A DNA stretch of 55,489 nt, taken from contig JAEWHO010000017.1 in the NCBI GenBank assembly GCA_023387755.1, positions 1-55,489 of the forward strand. Reading direction: 5' to 3'. The stretch is from Actinomycetes bacterium. Its GTDB lineage: Bacteria > Actinomycetota > Actinomycetes > Actinomycetales > Actinomycetaceae. The notes below the pieces were generated by a model, which was not told the origin of the DNA, ran no database searches, and worked only from the letters and a program-made list of their open reading frames with translations. The translations under genes were made by a program, and so were the position numbers. Positions 7,384-16,603 of this stretch are shown here, piece after piece (the stretch's first letter is position 1; every line of letters starts with the position of its first letter).

Positions 7384-8859
7384 TTAATGGGTGTTATCGC
7401 GCGAGAAGTACTTTACTCCCGGTTTAGCCGGCCCCAGGAGCTGCTCCAGGGAGACGATTGTGAATCCCTTATCATGCAGCGCCTTGATAATGCCCGGCGT
7501 CGCTTTCACTGAAGACTCATGGATATCGTGCATGAGAATAATGGAGCCCGCATGGACCGCAGCGAGGGCACGCCGCGTCGTCTCCTGCACGTCCCGGTTC
7601 TTCCAGTCCTCGGTATCCACGTCCCACAGGACGGCGGCTTCGCCTCGGGCAGCCATATCCTTCATGACGGCCGGACTAACCGCCCCATAGGGAGGGCGTA
7701 CCCACGGGGTTTTCGCGCCGGCTACCTTTTCGATCTCGGCTTGGGTACGGGCGAGTTCGTCATTGACCTTGGCTGAACCGATCTTGGGTAGCTGTGGATG
7801 GGTGTAGGTGTGGTTGCCGATGGTGTGGCCGGCTTGGGCGACGGCGGCCGCGACGTCAGGTAGATGGTGGATCGAGCGGCCTACCATGAAGAAGGTCGCG
7901 GGGACATTCGCGTCATGGAGGTGGCGGAGCAATTCTAGGGTGTGCTCGCCGGGGCCGTCGTCGTAGGTAAGTGCCACGCAGGCCGCGACTGCGCAATCAA
8001 CGTTGGGGAGTGTAACCGCGTATTCGCTGGTATTGATCTGCTCGGGAGAGGGCAGACCGGCGAACGGGGTTTTATCGGCGATCGCTTGGTTAATCGCGCG
8101 GGCTTGGTCAGTCAGAGTTTCGTCGATGAGGTCCTCATCGAGTGCTATCGCCATAAAATCGGCGCTGCCGGTCATGTCTGGATCTAATACAACCACCGCA
8201 CCGGCTCCGGTGAGGGTTACATCCGCTAGGCCATTGGGGGCTTGCAAGAGCTCCTGGATGAATTGGTCGGGTGTTTTACCAGCACCGTAGCCTGCAGTTT
8301 GCACGGCCGCGGCAACTTCCCGCGCCGCCGCCCGGCGGCCGTCGTCGGTAAATAAATCCTGGCCTGATAGGGTGACGTCTTTCTCGATATCGGTGTAGAC
8401 GGAAATCGCGTGAAGCGAATTTTGGGCCGTAGTGGTGCTCTGTGACTGGATCACAAACCCCATGTATGGTCCGGCGTGGGAGAGGACGTCCCAGGAGACG
8501 GTAAAGGCTGCGTCAGGCTCATTGGCATTGGGCAGGCTGCGGAAGCTGGTACGTTGACCTTCCACAAAGGCTTTGGCATAGCTTTCTAATGACGGCGCTT
8601 TTGCGGTCACCGGATAGGCGACGTTGATCTTAGGGCCCTCATCGGTGGAGCTTTCCTGGTACGGGGTGAGATACTCGATTGCGTCAACCCCAAGTCGCTC
8701 GGGTACCTTCGCCACATGGGCGCGTGGCACCGCAGTGGACACTGTAGCTGACGGCGTAGGTGGCGGAGTCTGAGTCGCCGGTGTGCACGCCGCCAGAGCG
8801 ATGCTGGCGAGCACAATCGCGAATGGACGAATGAATTTGCCTTTTGCCGGCACCCTCAC
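7384..8859 (-). CDS. Lipoprotein polysaccharide (peptidoglycan) deacetylase, NodB domain
   Basis: A 491-residue surface lipoprotein: a signal peptide ends in the lipobox LAAC with Cys25, followed by a Pro/Thr-rich linker. Residues about 55-260 resemble the substrate or regulatory domain (DUF3298-like) found before some peptidoglycan deacetylases. The NodB catalytic domain follows, with motif 1 TYDDGPG (Asp300 and Asp301), motif 2 NHTYTH (His350 and His354, metal ligands), motif 3 RPPYG (388-392), motif 4 WDVDTEDW and motif 5 ILMHD (His444). All metal and catalytic residues are present, so it should be an active zinc-dependent N-deacetylase, probably of peptidoglycan. GTG is preceded by GAGGAG with short spacing. 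A candidate -10, GATACT, lies at 8911-8916. Confidence 0.87.
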   Translation of the reverse strand: MRVPAKGKFIRPFAIVLASIALAACTPATQTPPPTPSATVSTAVPRAHVAKVPERLGVDAIEYLTPYQESSTDEGPKINVAYPVTAKAPSLESYAKAFVEGQRTSFRSLPNANEPDAAFTVSWDVLSHAGPYMGFVIQSQSTTTAQNSLHAISVYTDIEKDVTLSGQDLFTDDGRRAAAREVAAAVQTAGYGAGKTPDQFIQELLQAPNGLADVTLTGAGAVVVLDPDMTGSADFMAIALDEDLIDETLTDQARAINQAIADKTPFAGLPSPEQINTSEYAVTLPNVDCAVAACVALTYDDGPGEHTLELLRHLHDANVPATFFMVGRSIHHLPDVAAAVAQAGHTIGNHTYTHPQLPKIGSAKVNDELARTQAEIEKVAGAKTPWVRPPYGAVSPAVMKDMAARGEAAVLWDVDTEDWKNRDVQETTRRALAAVHAGSIILMHDIHESSVKATPGIIKALHDKGFTIVSLEQLLGPAKPGVKYFSRDNTH

Positions 8860-8910
8860 GCACTCCTCAATATTGGTCCTTCAGCCTGTGGTCGTGCTGA
8901 CCCCGTCCAG

Positions 8911-8916
8911 AGTATC
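8911..8916 (-). promoter_or_regulatory. Candidate -10 box of the deacetylase gene
   Basis: GATACT on the minus strand would give a leader of about 45 nt containing the GAGGAG ribosome binding site. A 14-bp dyad with 5-bp arms (ACGCA and TGCGT) lies upstream of it at 8949-8962. Confidence 0.35.
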
Positions 8917-8990
8917 TTTTTGCGCCCCGAATTTTCATGGGCCCAGAGACGCAAATATGCGTACGTCTGTGGTCGCACGGCCCGCGTGGT

Positions 8991-9785
8991 CTACATTTCC
9001 ATAAAGGTTGTTGGATCTCCACCGATACGGCCGCGTTCCATGTCCATCAACGAGGCTACGTCAGGCTCAGAAAGGGGCACGTTGGCCGCGGCAAGATTCT
9101 CTGCCAACCGCGCCGGGCGGTCCGACTTTGGCAGGGGAGTGATCCCCCGGGCCAGCTGCCATGCCAACAGAACTTGGCCAGCGGTGCACTCGTGGGTCGC
9201 AGCGAGGCGTTGCACCAGCGGCTCAGCGAGGAGGTCTGTTTTGCGCCCGAGCGGGGACCACCCCTGGGTGGCAATGCCGTGGTCCTGATGAAACTCGACC
9301 TGCTCGGCCTGCGGGAAATAGGGGTGCAGCTCTACCTGGTTCACCGCCGGATACTCGCCAAATTCGCGGTGGATCGCCTCCAGATGCTCGGGCAGGAAAT
9401 TCGAAACTCCCACCTGCAGGATTAAGTCGTCTTCGCGGGCGTAGAGCAGTTGTTCATAGGAGTGGAGGTACAGGTTTAACTCCGGCAGGGGCCAGTGAAT
9501 GAGATAGGCGTCCAGATAGTCCAAGCCGGTGGCGCGCAGCGAATGTTCGACGGCGGTGCGGGCCTGGCGGCCTTGGTCGCTACCGCGGAGTTTAGAGATG
9601 ACCTGGATATCTTCCCGAGGCGTGGCGCTGTTGCGTACGGCTCGCCCCACTTCGGCCTCATTGCCGTAGAGCGTTGCCGTATCGATGAGGCGGTAGCCCA
9701 TATCGAGTGCCGTTGCCACGGTGGTAGCGGGATCCGCCAATTTATAAGTACCAAGGCCGATCCGGGTAGTATTGTCCTTCGCCAT
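8991..9785 (-). CDS. Aldo/keto reductase
   Basis: A 264-residue NADPH-dependent oxidoreductase of the AKR superfamily, with a TIM barrel and cytoplasmic location. The catalytic tetrad is visible: the Asp in YRLIDTATLYGNE, the Tyr four residues later, the Lys in VISKLRG and the His in AYLIHWPLPE. Cofactor-binding segments QGWSPLGRK and ITPLPKSDRPARLAEN are present. It resembles the AKR5 group (2,5-diketo-D-gluconate reductase-like), but the substrate cannot be assigned. The ATG at 9785 is taken because CACACT ends 6 nt before it, suggesting a leaderless message, and the upstream extension is not family-like. It is divergent from the HAD gene. Confidence 0.9.
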   Translation of the reverse strand: MAKDNTTRIGLGTYKLADPATTVATALDMGYRLIDTATLYGNEAEVGRAVRNSATPREDIQVISKLRGSDQGRQARTAVEHSLRATGLDYLDAYLIHWPLPELNLYLHSYEQLLYAREDDLILQVGVSNFLPEHLEAIHREFGEYPAVNQVELHPYFPQAEQVEFHQDHGIATQGWSPLGRKTDLLAEPLVQRLAATHECTAGQVLLAWQLARGITPLPKSDRPARLAENLAAANVPLSEPDVASLMDMERGRIGGDPTTFMEM

Positions 9786-9791
9786 GCCCCT

Positions 9792-9797
9792 AGTGTG
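9792..9797 (-). promoter_or_regulatory. Predicted -10 box of leaderless aldo/keto reductase gene
   Basis: CACACT on the minus strand ends 6 nt before the ATG. No clear -35 is visible. Confidence 0.5.
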
Positions 9798-9845
9798 CCA
9801 TGCCCGGGAATGCTGCCGGGTTGGGGTGTGACGGAGAGAGGAATG

Positions 9846-10628
9846 ATGTCGCATACTGCCGATCCGGTGAAACTGGTTGCCTTCGATTTAGATGACACCT
9901 TAGCGCCGTCGAAGAGCCCCACCTCGCCAGCGATTGCCACAGCGCTCACGGAACTGCTTGCCCACGTACCCGTATGTGTTATCTCCGGAGGACGCTTCGA
10001 GCAGTTCCAAAAACAGCTGCTGCCAGCCCTCGATCTGAGCCCGCACCTGGCCGAGCGCTTGCACCTAATGCCCACTTGCGGCACCCGCTATCTGCGCTAT
10101 CAGAGCGGGCAGTGGAAGGAAATCTACGCGCGGAACCTTCCCGCGGAGCAGCGCTGCCAGGCATTGGCCGTACTGGAGAAAAAAGCCCGCGAGCTCGGGG
10201 TGTGGGAAGAAGACACCTGGGGGCCGGCGCTGGAGGACCGCGGTTCTCAAATCACCTATTCGGCGCTGGGGCAGCAAGCCCCAGTCAGCGCCAAGATGGC
10301 GTGGGACCCCAGCGGTGAGAAAAAGAATCGTCTGCGCGATGCGGTCGCCCGGGAACTGCCAGATTTGGAGGTGCGCTCAGGCGGTTCGACGTCGGTAGAT
10401 ATCACTGCCCGCGGGGTAGATAAGGCCTATGGAATGCGTCAACTCGCCACTGCGACCGGCATCGGGCTGGAAGCCATGGTTTTTGTGGGCGACCGACTTG
10501 ACCCCCACGGTAATGATTATCCGGTGCTGGAGCTGGGCGTTGAATGTATTGCGGTGGCCGACTGGGAAGAGACAGCCGGGGTTATCACACGTTTATGTGA
10601 GCGGATCGCGGGCAACACTCGCGCCTAA
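9846..10628 (+). CDS. HAD-IIB family hydrolase, phosphomannomutase/SupH-like
   Basis: A 260-residue haloacid dehalogenase-fold phosphatase. Motif I is DLDDT (nucleophile Asp and acid/base Asp), motif II is ISGG, the motif III Lys lies in GVDKAYGM, and motif IV is GDRLDPHGNDYP. The GGSTSVDIT segment and the GNDYP ending recall the eukaryotic-type phosphomannomutase and sucrose-phosphatase-like branch of HAD-IIB, so a sugar phosphate substrate is likely. Two adjacent ATG codons (9843, 9846) follow GGAGAGAGGA; the second has the better spacing. Confidence 0.82.
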   Translation: MSHTADPVKLVAFDLDDTLAPSKSPTSPAIATALTELLAHVPVCVISGGRFEQFQKQLLPALDLSPHLAERLHLMPTCGTRYLRYQSGQWKEIYARNLPAEQRCQALAVLEKKARELGVWEEDTWGPALEDRGSQITYSALGQQAPVSAKMAWDPSGEKKNRLRDAVARELPDLEVRSGGSTSVDITARGVDKAYGMRQLATATGIGLEAMVFVGDRLDPHGNDYPVLELGVECIAVADWEETAGVITRLCERIAGNTRA

Positions 10629-10641
10629 AGAGGACTAATGG

Positions 10642-10647
10642 GACACT
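10642..10647 (+). promoter_or_regulatory. Predicted -10 box for the coiled-coil membrane protein gene
   Basis: GACACT ends 7 nt before the ATG at 10655, and no ribosome binding site is present. This is consistent with a leaderless transcript starting a new unit right behind the HAD gene. Confidence 0.45.
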
Positions 10648-10654
10648 GGGATTT

Positions 10655-11260
10655 ATGAGGAATAGCCACGATAACCACGCCATGTCGAACAGCCCAGATC
10701 GTCGGGTCGAAGAGCAGACACACCCGGCCCGGAGTACTGCGGAGGCGGAAGGGATCGCTGCTCAGCGAGCCGCTGAGGAGCGGGCGGCCGAAGAACGGGC
10801 CGCTGCTGAGCGGGCGGCCGTTAAGGAACAAAAACGCCGCGATGAGGTTATTGAGCGGGAACAGAAAAAAGTCCGGGCTGCAACCCAAGCGCGTGATAAG
10901 GCTGAAAAGGAACGCCAGCGGGCAGTCCAGCGGGTGCAGGAAGCCGGTGGCAGTGCCCCCCGTCAATCTTCTGCCCTCCCCTGGATCGCGCTTATCTTCG
11001 CCGTCATTGTCGTGGGGTTACAGTGTGCCTACGCCTACAGCACCGGCCAGGTAATCGCAGGTAGCGGTGGAACGAGTTACAAGGTCTTCATGTTCACCTC
11101 GCTGGTGCTCTCCCTCGTCACCGTGGTGATCGCCACTGTAGCGCTGGCACAAAAATCCAAACACCGGTGGGCGTGCCTGGTCTCCCTTGGCGTCGGCATT
11201 AACGTGCTGGTCGTCAGTATCGCTGCATGGCTTGGCGGGATTGCCACCAGCACCGTGTAG
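10655..11260 (+). CDS. Unknown membrane protein with N-terminal charged coiled coil
   Basis: I do not recognise the family. The 201-residue protein has a hydrophilic N-terminal part. Residues about 30-95 are an Ala-, Glu-, Arg- and Lys-rich helix with near-heptad repeats (AAEERAAEERAAAERAA, then EKERQRAVQRVQEA), predicted to be a long coiled coil. Three hydrophobic segments follow, starting at WIALIFAVIVVGLQCAYAY, VFMFTSLVLSLVTVVIATVAL and WACLVSLGVGINVLVVSIAA. The topology suggests a cytoplasmic coiled coil tethered to the membrane. It precedes a membrane metallophosphoesterase by 15 bp in the same direction. An in-frame ATG at 10682 is an alternative start. Confidence 0.6.
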   Translation: MRNSHDNHAMSNSPDRRVEEQTHPARSTAEAEGIAAQRAAEERAAEERAAAERAAVKEQKRRDEVIEREQKKVRAATQARDKAEKERQRAVQRVQEAGGSAPRQSSALPWIALIFAVIVVGLQCAYAYSTGQVIAGSGGTSYKVFMFTSLVLSLVTVVIATVALAQKSKHRWACLVSLGVGINVLVVSIAAWLGGIATSTV

Positions 11261-11275
11261 TCTCCTGCGCCTGCG

Positions 11276-12916
11276 ATGACTACACAGCCTGGCCAGGATC
11301 GGCATAGCTCCCGCACACCACGCAAGCGTTACCTGGTGGCGCTACTTGCCCTGCTCGGAGTTTTATCTGTGCTGGCAGGGGCCCTGACGGCTACAGCTCA
11401 TACTGCGGTGGGCCCGCATCGCGCTGACCTCTCTCTGATTATTCGCCCAGAAGTGCGAATTGAGTTAGGTCCGCTTGGTACTATCGCCGTGGACTCGCCC
11501 CTGCCCCCACCGTTGGGCGTTCAGGTCGATATTCACGAAGTACCCGCTGCTACCCAGGACGGCAATCTTGCCGCGCAGTTGGGGAGTAATGTTGCTGCCT
11601 ATGCGGCCCTGGCGGCTCACCCTGAGGCGGCTTTAGCTGGTCCCAGAGATGCTCTCATTGCGGAGATTCTTGGCCGTTCAGCGGTGATTTTTGGTCTGGG
11701 GTTACATCTGCTCGCTGCCCTGTGGCTGAGCGGTCGCGCGCAGGCCTTCGCCGTCATTAAAGAACACCTGCACCGGCCTGTGGTTGCCCCCCTAGCCGTT
11801 GCCGTGACAGCGACGGTAATCGTCGTCGTCCTGGCTCCTACGCTACGGGCACCGCTCAACCAAGGACGTACCGTTGCGGCCCTGGCAAATACCCCGTTCG
11901 CGAATATCCGCGTGGTGGGACAGCTCGGGCCTATCCTGGACGCCGCTGGGGGAGCGATAGCTGCCAAGGTGGAGGAAACCGATAATTTCTACGCAGCCGT
12001 CACCACTGAAGTACGCCAGAAGTTATCGCCACCAGCCACCTCTGCGACGTACCAGACGGTCACGGCTCAGGCTGAAGTAGGCCCGCAGGAGCGGACTGAG
12101 GATATTGCCACCATCCTATTCATCTCCGATCTGCACTGTAACGTTGCGCTCGCCTCGACCATCGGCACTATTGCCGACCAGATAGGTGCGGATCTCATTA
12201 TTAACGGAGGAGATACAGCCACATCCGGTTTTGAGGCAGAAAGATTTTGTGTTGATATGCAAGCCGCGGGCTGGGGTGAAACTCCCGTAGTAGTGGCAGA
12301 CGGTAACCACGACTCGATCATCACCGGGCAACAGGAGGAAGCTGCCGGCTGGAATGTGCTCCGTGGTAAGCCGATTACGGTGGCAGGGCTTACGTTCCTG
12401 GGGGATTCAGACCCTACGTTGACTGTGATTGGCCAGGGCACGCATGCGGTGCGGGAGGAGTCAAAACTCGACGTCGGGGAACGGATTGCCACCGCTTCAT
12501 GTGACCAACCCACCGATATCGTCGTTGTTCACGACCCGATCGCTGCTAAAGCGCCCGCTAATAAAGGTTGTGCCCCGCTGTGGTTAGCCGGCCACATGCA
12601 TAAGCGGATAGGCCCGACTCTACACAGTGGCCTAGGGCCACAGGTACGCTTTGTAAACGCTGCCACGGGACGCGGATTAACCGAAAATACCGTCATCGGG
12701 AAGATGAATTCCGACGCGGAAATGACGATCATCCGGTACGACCGCACCCACCGCCAGGTGATTGATTTACAGATTATTGCGATTCGTCCCGATGCGACCT
12801 TGCAGGTAGAGCCGAGGATAGCGGTGGCGGACCTGGTTGATACTGCGGTGCGGGACAGCTTAGATGAGAGCTCAGCGGACTCGGTTGCCTCGCCGACCAC
12901 TACTAAAGGAAAATAA
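11276..12916 (+). CDS. Membrane-anchored calcineurin-like metallophosphoesterase
   Basis: A 546-residue protein. An N-terminal hydrophobic segment (YLVALLALLGVLSVLAGAL), an extracytoplasmic stretch, and two more membrane segments around residues 140-190 precede a soluble phosphoesterase domain. That domain has the full dimetal set: FISDLHCN, NGGDTAT, DGNHDS, VVVHDP and GHMHKR. These residues bind two metal ions and catalyse hydrolysis of phosphate esters. The substrate is unknown; membrane tethering points to lipid- or envelope-linked phosphates. The membrane-plus-phosphoesterase arrangement is, as far as I know, common in actinobacteria. No convincing ribosome binding site precedes the ATG at 11276, so the start is less sure than the family. 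Confidence 0.82.
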   Translation: MTTQPGQDRHSSRTPRKRYLVALLALLGVLSVLAGALTATAHTAVGPHRADLSLIIRPEVRIELGPLGTIAVDSPLPPPLGVQVDIHEVPAATQDGNLAAQLGSNVAAYAALAAHPEAALAGPRDALIAEILGRSAVIFGLGLHLLAALWLSGRAQAFAVIKEHLHRPVVAPLAVAVTATVIVVVLAPTLRAPLNQGRTVAALANTPFANIRVVGQLGPILDAAGGAIAAKVEETDNFYAAVTTEVRQKLSPPATSATYQTVTAQAEVGPQERTEDIATILFISDLHCNVALASTIGTIADQIGADLIINGGDTATSGFEAERFCVDMQAAGWGETPVVVADGNHDSIITGQQEEAAGWNVLRGKPITVAGLTFLGDSDPTLTVIGQGTHAVREESKLDVGERIATASCDQPTDIVVVHDPIAAKAPANKGCAPLWLAGHMHKRIGPTLHSGLGPQVRFVNAATGRGLTENTVIGKMNSDAEMTIIRYDRTHRQVIDLQIIAIRPDATLQVEPRIAVADLVDTAVRDSLDESSADSVASPTTTKGK

Positions 12917-12953
12917 GGCACAGTTCACCCTGCTCCCGTGAAGTGAGGACCTC

Positions 12954-13568
12954 ATGGCCAGAACGCGCCCCAACCGCCCTTCTGCCACGCCGCCTAACGC
13001 GCGCCAATTCGGTGTGGTAGTGGCGCTATGTGCCCTGGTGGCCCTGGCGGCCAGCATCGCCCTGCTCTACTCCGAACTCGCCCATCTAACCAACCCTTAC
13101 GCAGACGCCCAGTGTGACATCAATGCGCTGATTGGCTGTGGCACCTCGATGCACAGCCCCCAGGCGCACCTATTATGGGGGCTACCGAATTCTGTTGCGG
13201 GGATTATGGCGTTTACCGTTCTGCTTCTGGTAGGGCTTTTGCAACTATCGCGTACTGCGTTGCCGCGCTGGCTATGGGCGGGGCTCGTTCTCGGGAGCTG
13301 CGGGGGCCTAGCATGGGTGGCGTATTTTGCCTACCAGTCCATCATGGTGTTTCATGCGCTGTGCCCCTATTGTACCGTCGTGTGGCTTATGACCATTCCG
13401 ACGGCGGTGTTCATAGTCGGTTACGCCCTGGCCGCTGGTCACCTGCCCGGGCGCGAATTGGGCCGTCACCTATGGTCGTTTCGGTGGCTATATACCTGTG
13501 CCTTACTAGTGGTGCTCTTCCTCGCCGTCGTCATCGGTTTACGTGCCCAAATCGCAGCCGTACTCTAA
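12954..13568 (+). CDS. Vitamin K epoxide reductase family (VKOR) protein
   Basis: A 204-residue integral membrane thiol oxidoreductase that passes electrons from secreted disulfide-forming thioredoxin-like proteins to quinones. Five hydrophobic segments are visible. The loop cysteines Cys54 and Cys62 lie in CDINALIGCG, the conserved Ser in NSVAG (about residue 80), and the active-site CPYC at 137-140. All four cysteines are present, so it should be active. In Actinomyces a VKOR homologue re-oxidises the pilus-folding oxidase MdbA; no MdbA gene is seen in this window. GAGG precedes the ATG. A hairpin terminator at 13596-13620 follows. Confidence 0.9.
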   Translation: MARTRPNRPSATPPNARQFGVVVALCALVALAASIALLYSELAHLTNPYADAQCDINALIGCGTSMHSPQAHLLWGLPNSVAGIMAFTVLLLVGLLQLSRTALPRWLWAGLVLGSCGGLAWVAYFAYQSIMVFHALCPYCTVVWLMTIPTAVFIVGYALAAGHLPGRELGRHLWSFRWLYTCALLVVLFLAVVIGLRAQIAAVL

Positions 13569-13595
13569 AGCTCGGCGCGATTAATGCGGGAGCGT

Positions 13596-13620
13596 CTAGC
13601 AGGTGGGCAGCCCACGCTAG
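13596..13620 (+). terminator. Hairpin after the VKOR gene
   Basis: CTAGC (13596-13600) and GCTAG (13616-13620) enclose GTGGG and CCCAC with a 3-nt loop and a 2-nt bulge. It lies upstream of the leuS -10 box and covers its -35 position. Confidence 0.5.
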
Positions 13621-13637
13621 GTGGTGCGTCGGTTCGT

Positions 13638-13643
13638 TAAGAT
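13638..13643 (+). promoter_or_regulatory. Predicted -10 box of leaderless leuS
   Basis: TAAGAT ends 7 nt before the ATG at 13651, and no ribosome binding site is seen. Confidence 0.5.
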
Positions 13644-13650
13644 AATCCCC

Positions 13651-16530
13651 ATGAGTGAATCGACGTCGGCGCCCACTCCGGCGCACCGCTACACCGCCGA
13701 GATGGCGGCACGTATTGAACACGACTGGCAGCAGCGCTGGAATGAGCCGGGTACCTTCCACGCCGATAACCCGGAAGGGGAATTGGCCGGGCCGAAAGCA
13801 GACCGTGACCCCTATTTCCTGCTCGATATGTTCCCCTACCCGTCGGGTAAGGGACTGCACGTGGGTCACCCGCTCGGATTCATTGCTACCGATGTCCTAG
13901 CGCGCTACCAGCGAATGCAGGGCAAGAATGTTTTGTACACCCTCGGCTATGACGCTTTTGGGCTGCCGGCCGAACAGTTTGCCATCCAAACCGGCCAGCA
14001 TCCGCGTATTACCTCAAATAATTCCATTGACAATATGCGCGGCCAGCTCAGCCGGATCGGTTTTTCCTACGATAAGCGCCGCGAACTGGCCACCACCGAC
14101 GACGATTACGTGCGGTGGACCCAGTGGATCTTCCTGCAAATCTTCAACTCGTGGTACGACCCGAACCATCTCCGCCGAGACGGCGGAACCGGTTCCGCCC
14201 GGCCAATCAGTGAGCTGATAGCCGAGCTCGAAGACGGTACCCGCCCAACCCCGGATGGCCGGCCTTTTGCCGAATACAGCGCACAAGAGCGGGCCGACCT
14301 GGTCGACTCCCACCGGCTGGCATATATCGCCCATGCGCCGGTGAACTGGTGCCCGGGCCTGGGCACCGTGCTGGCCAATGAGGAGGTCACCGCTGAAGGG
14401 CGGAGTGAGCGCGGGAACTATCCGGTCTTCCCTTCCCGCTTGCGGCAGTGGATGATGCGGATTACCGCCTACGCAGACCGGCTCGCAGAGGACCTCGACA
14501 CCATTGATTGGCCCGAGAGTATCCGCGCCATGCAGCGTAACTGGATCGGTCGATCCGATGGGGCTACGGTGACCTTCGACGTCGAAACCGCCGACGGTGC
14601 TCACCACGACCTGGAGGTGTACACCACTCGGCCCGACACACTGTTTGGGGCTACCTTCATGGTGATCTCCCCGGAGCACCCGCTGCTGTCAGATCCGGCT
14701 GCCTTGCCGTCGCAGTGGCCGGAGGGCACTCGTGCTGCCTGGCATCTCGGAGCAGGTGACCCAGCCAGCGCCGTCGCACAATACCGCGCCCAGGCGGCCG
14801 CCCGCTCCGACGCGGAACGCCAGGATGATGACCGTGAAAAGACCGGCGTCTTCACCGGCCTGTACGGCGCCAACCCGGTGAACGGGGCGGCGGTGCCGAT
14901 CTTCGCTGCGGATTATGTACTCATGGGGTATGGCACCGGCGCAATCATGGCCGTGCCAGCCCACGACGAACGTGACCATGCCTTCGCCACCCGCTTCGAA
15001 CTGCCCATTATTGCCACCATGGAGTCTCCCCACGATGTGCAAGAAGAGGCTTATACGGGGGACGGCGTCGTCATTAATTCAGCTAACGATCAGGTGAACT
15101 TGAACGGGCTCGATAAGGACGCTGCCAAAGCGGCTATGACCGCGTGGCTGGAGGAATCCGGACTCGGGTATGCGACGACCACGTACCGCCTGCGGGACTG
15201 GCTCTTTAGTCGCCAGCGCTATTGGGGTGAACCCTTCCCAGTGGTTTACGATGCCGACGGTATGGTACACGCCCTGCCGGAGACGATGCTCCCGGTAACG
15301 CTGCCGCCGATGGACGATTTCTCGCCTCGCACCTTCGATCCCGACGACGCCGACTCGACCCCCGAGGCGCCGCTGGGGCGGGCCCAGGAGTGGGTGGCCG
15401 TGGAACTCGACCTGGGTGACGGTCCACAGACCTACTACCGGGATACCAACACCATGCCCAACTGGGCGGGATCCTGCTGGTACGAGATGCGCTACTGTGA
15501 CCCCACCAATGAGGAACGCCCGATCGGTAAAGCTAATGAGGCGTACTGGATGGGGCCGCGCACTCCAGGCGGATCGGGCGGCGCAGACCTGTATGTGGGC
15601 GGCGTGGAACATGCCGTCCTGCACCTGCTCTACGCCCGGTTCTGGCATAAGGTGCTCTACGATCTGGGGCATATCTCCAGCTTCGAACCCTTCCATCGCC
15701 TCTTCAACCAGGGGTATATCCAGGCCTACGCCTACACTGATGCGCGCGGCCAATATGTGCCAGCGGAGGAAGTCGAGGGCGATGAGCAATCCGGATTCAC
15801 CTGGCAGGGCCAGCCGGTAAATCGCGAATACGGCAAGATGGGTAAATCGCTGAAGAATATCGTCACCCCGGAGGCCATGTGTGACGCCTACGGGGCCGAC
15901 ACCTTCCGCCTATTCGAGATGAGTATGGGGCCGCTAGATGTCTCCCGCCCCTGGGAGACCCGCGCGATTGTCGGCTCGCACCGCTTCTTGCAGCGGCTAT
16001 GGCGCAATATCGTGGACGAAGATACCGGTGAGGTGACCGTCACCCAGGAGGTGCCGGATGAGCAGACCGCGCGTTTGTTGGCCCGCACCATCGCCGATGT
16101 GCGCGAAGAGTACGACCATATTCGCCTGAATACTGCGGTGGCGCGGATGATCGTGCTGAATAACCACCTCACGGGTTTGCCAGCGGTGCCGCAGCAGGTG
16201 GCCGAAGCACTCATTTTGATGGTTTCCCCGCTTGCCCCGCATATCGCCGAAGAGCTGTGGGCCCGGCTGGGGCATACCGAGTCGCTGGCCTATGAGCCGT
16301 TCCCGGTGGCCGATGAGAGCAAACTCGTGGAGGAGACCGTCACCTGTGTGGTGCAGGTGGCCGGTAAGGTGCGGGATCGGTTGGAGGTTGCCCCTTCGAT
16401 CGACGACGACGCCCTCACCGCATTGGCGTTGGAATCGGCAGGGGCACAAAAATTCCTGCGGGGACGCGAGCCGATGAAGGTGATCGTCCGGGCACCCCGC
16501 TTGGTTAATATCGTGCCGCCGCGGGACTAG
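13651..16530 (+). CDS. leuS: Leucine--tRNA ligase
   Basis: A class I aminoacyl-tRNA synthetase of 959 residues, the long actinobacterial size, charging tRNA-Leu in the cytoplasm. Motifs: FPYPSGKGLHVGHPLGF with the HIGH equivalent at residues 70-73, the CP1 editing domain with TTRPDTLFGATF and GTGAIMAVPAHDERD, and KMGKSLKN as the KMSKS loop. It ends in a C-terminal domain with VVQVAGKVRDRLEV. The ATG at 13651 is chosen over the GTG at 13621 because TAAGAT lies 7 nt before it and the protein then starts MSESTSAPTPAHRYTAE. It is followed by hairpins and a response-regulator relic. Confidence 0.96.
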   Translation: MSESTSAPTPAHRYTAEMAARIEHDWQQRWNEPGTFHADNPEGELAGPKADRDPYFLLDMFPYPSGKGLHVGHPLGFIATDVLARYQRMQGKNVLYTLGYDAFGLPAEQFAIQTGQHPRITSNNSIDNMRGQLSRIGFSYDKRRELATTDDDYVRWTQWIFLQIFNSWYDPNHLRRDGGTGSARPISELIAELEDGTRPTPDGRPFAEYSAQERADLVDSHRLAYIAHAPVNWCPGLGTVLANEEVTAEGRSERGNYPVFPSRLRQWMMRITAYADRLAEDLDTIDWPESIRAMQRNWIGRSDGATVTFDVETADGAHHDLEVYTTRPDTLFGATFMVISPEHPLLSDPAALPSQWPEGTRAAWHLGAGDPASAVAQYRAQAAARSDAERQDDDREKTGVFTGLYGANPVNGAAVPIFAADYVLMGYGTGAIMAVPAHDERDHAFATRFELPIIATMESPHDVQEEAYTGDGVVINSANDQVNLNGLDKDAAKAAMTAWLEESGLGYATTTYRLRDWLFSRQRYWGEPFPVVYDADGMVHALPETMLPVTLPPMDDFSPRTFDPDDADSTPEAPLGRAQEWVAVELDLGDGPQTYYRDTNTMPNWAGSCWYEMRYCDPTNEERPIGKANEAYWMGPRTPGGSGGADLYVGGVEHAVLHLLYARFWHKVLYDLGHISSFEPFHRLFNQGYIQAYAYTDARGQYVPAEEVEGDEQSGFTWQGQPVNREYGKMGKSLKNIVTPEAMCDAYGADTFRLFEMSMGPLDVSRPWETRAIVGSHRFLQRLWRNIVDEDTGEVTVTQEVPDEQTARLLARTIADVREEYDHIRLNTAVARMIVLNNHLTGLPAVPQQVAEALILMVSPLAPHIAEELWARLGHTESLAYEPFPVADESKLVEETVTCVVQVAGKVRDRLEVAPSIDDDALTALALESAGAQKFLRGREPMKVIVRAPRLVNIVPPRD

Positions 16531-16536
16531 CCGTGC

Positions 16537-16603
16537 CTGGGGGCGGTTACGAGACCAGACGGTAGCCCATCCCGGGTACCGTCTCGATCGCGTCCGCCCC
16601 CAG
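16537..16603 (+). terminator. Long-stem terminator of leuS with T-run
   Basis: CTGGGGGCGG (16537-16546) pairs with CCGCCCCCAG (16594-16603), followed by TTTTT. An inner stem pairs ACGGTA (16559-16564) with TACCGT (16577-16582). The structure lies inside a response-regulator relic on the other strand. Confidence 0.55.
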
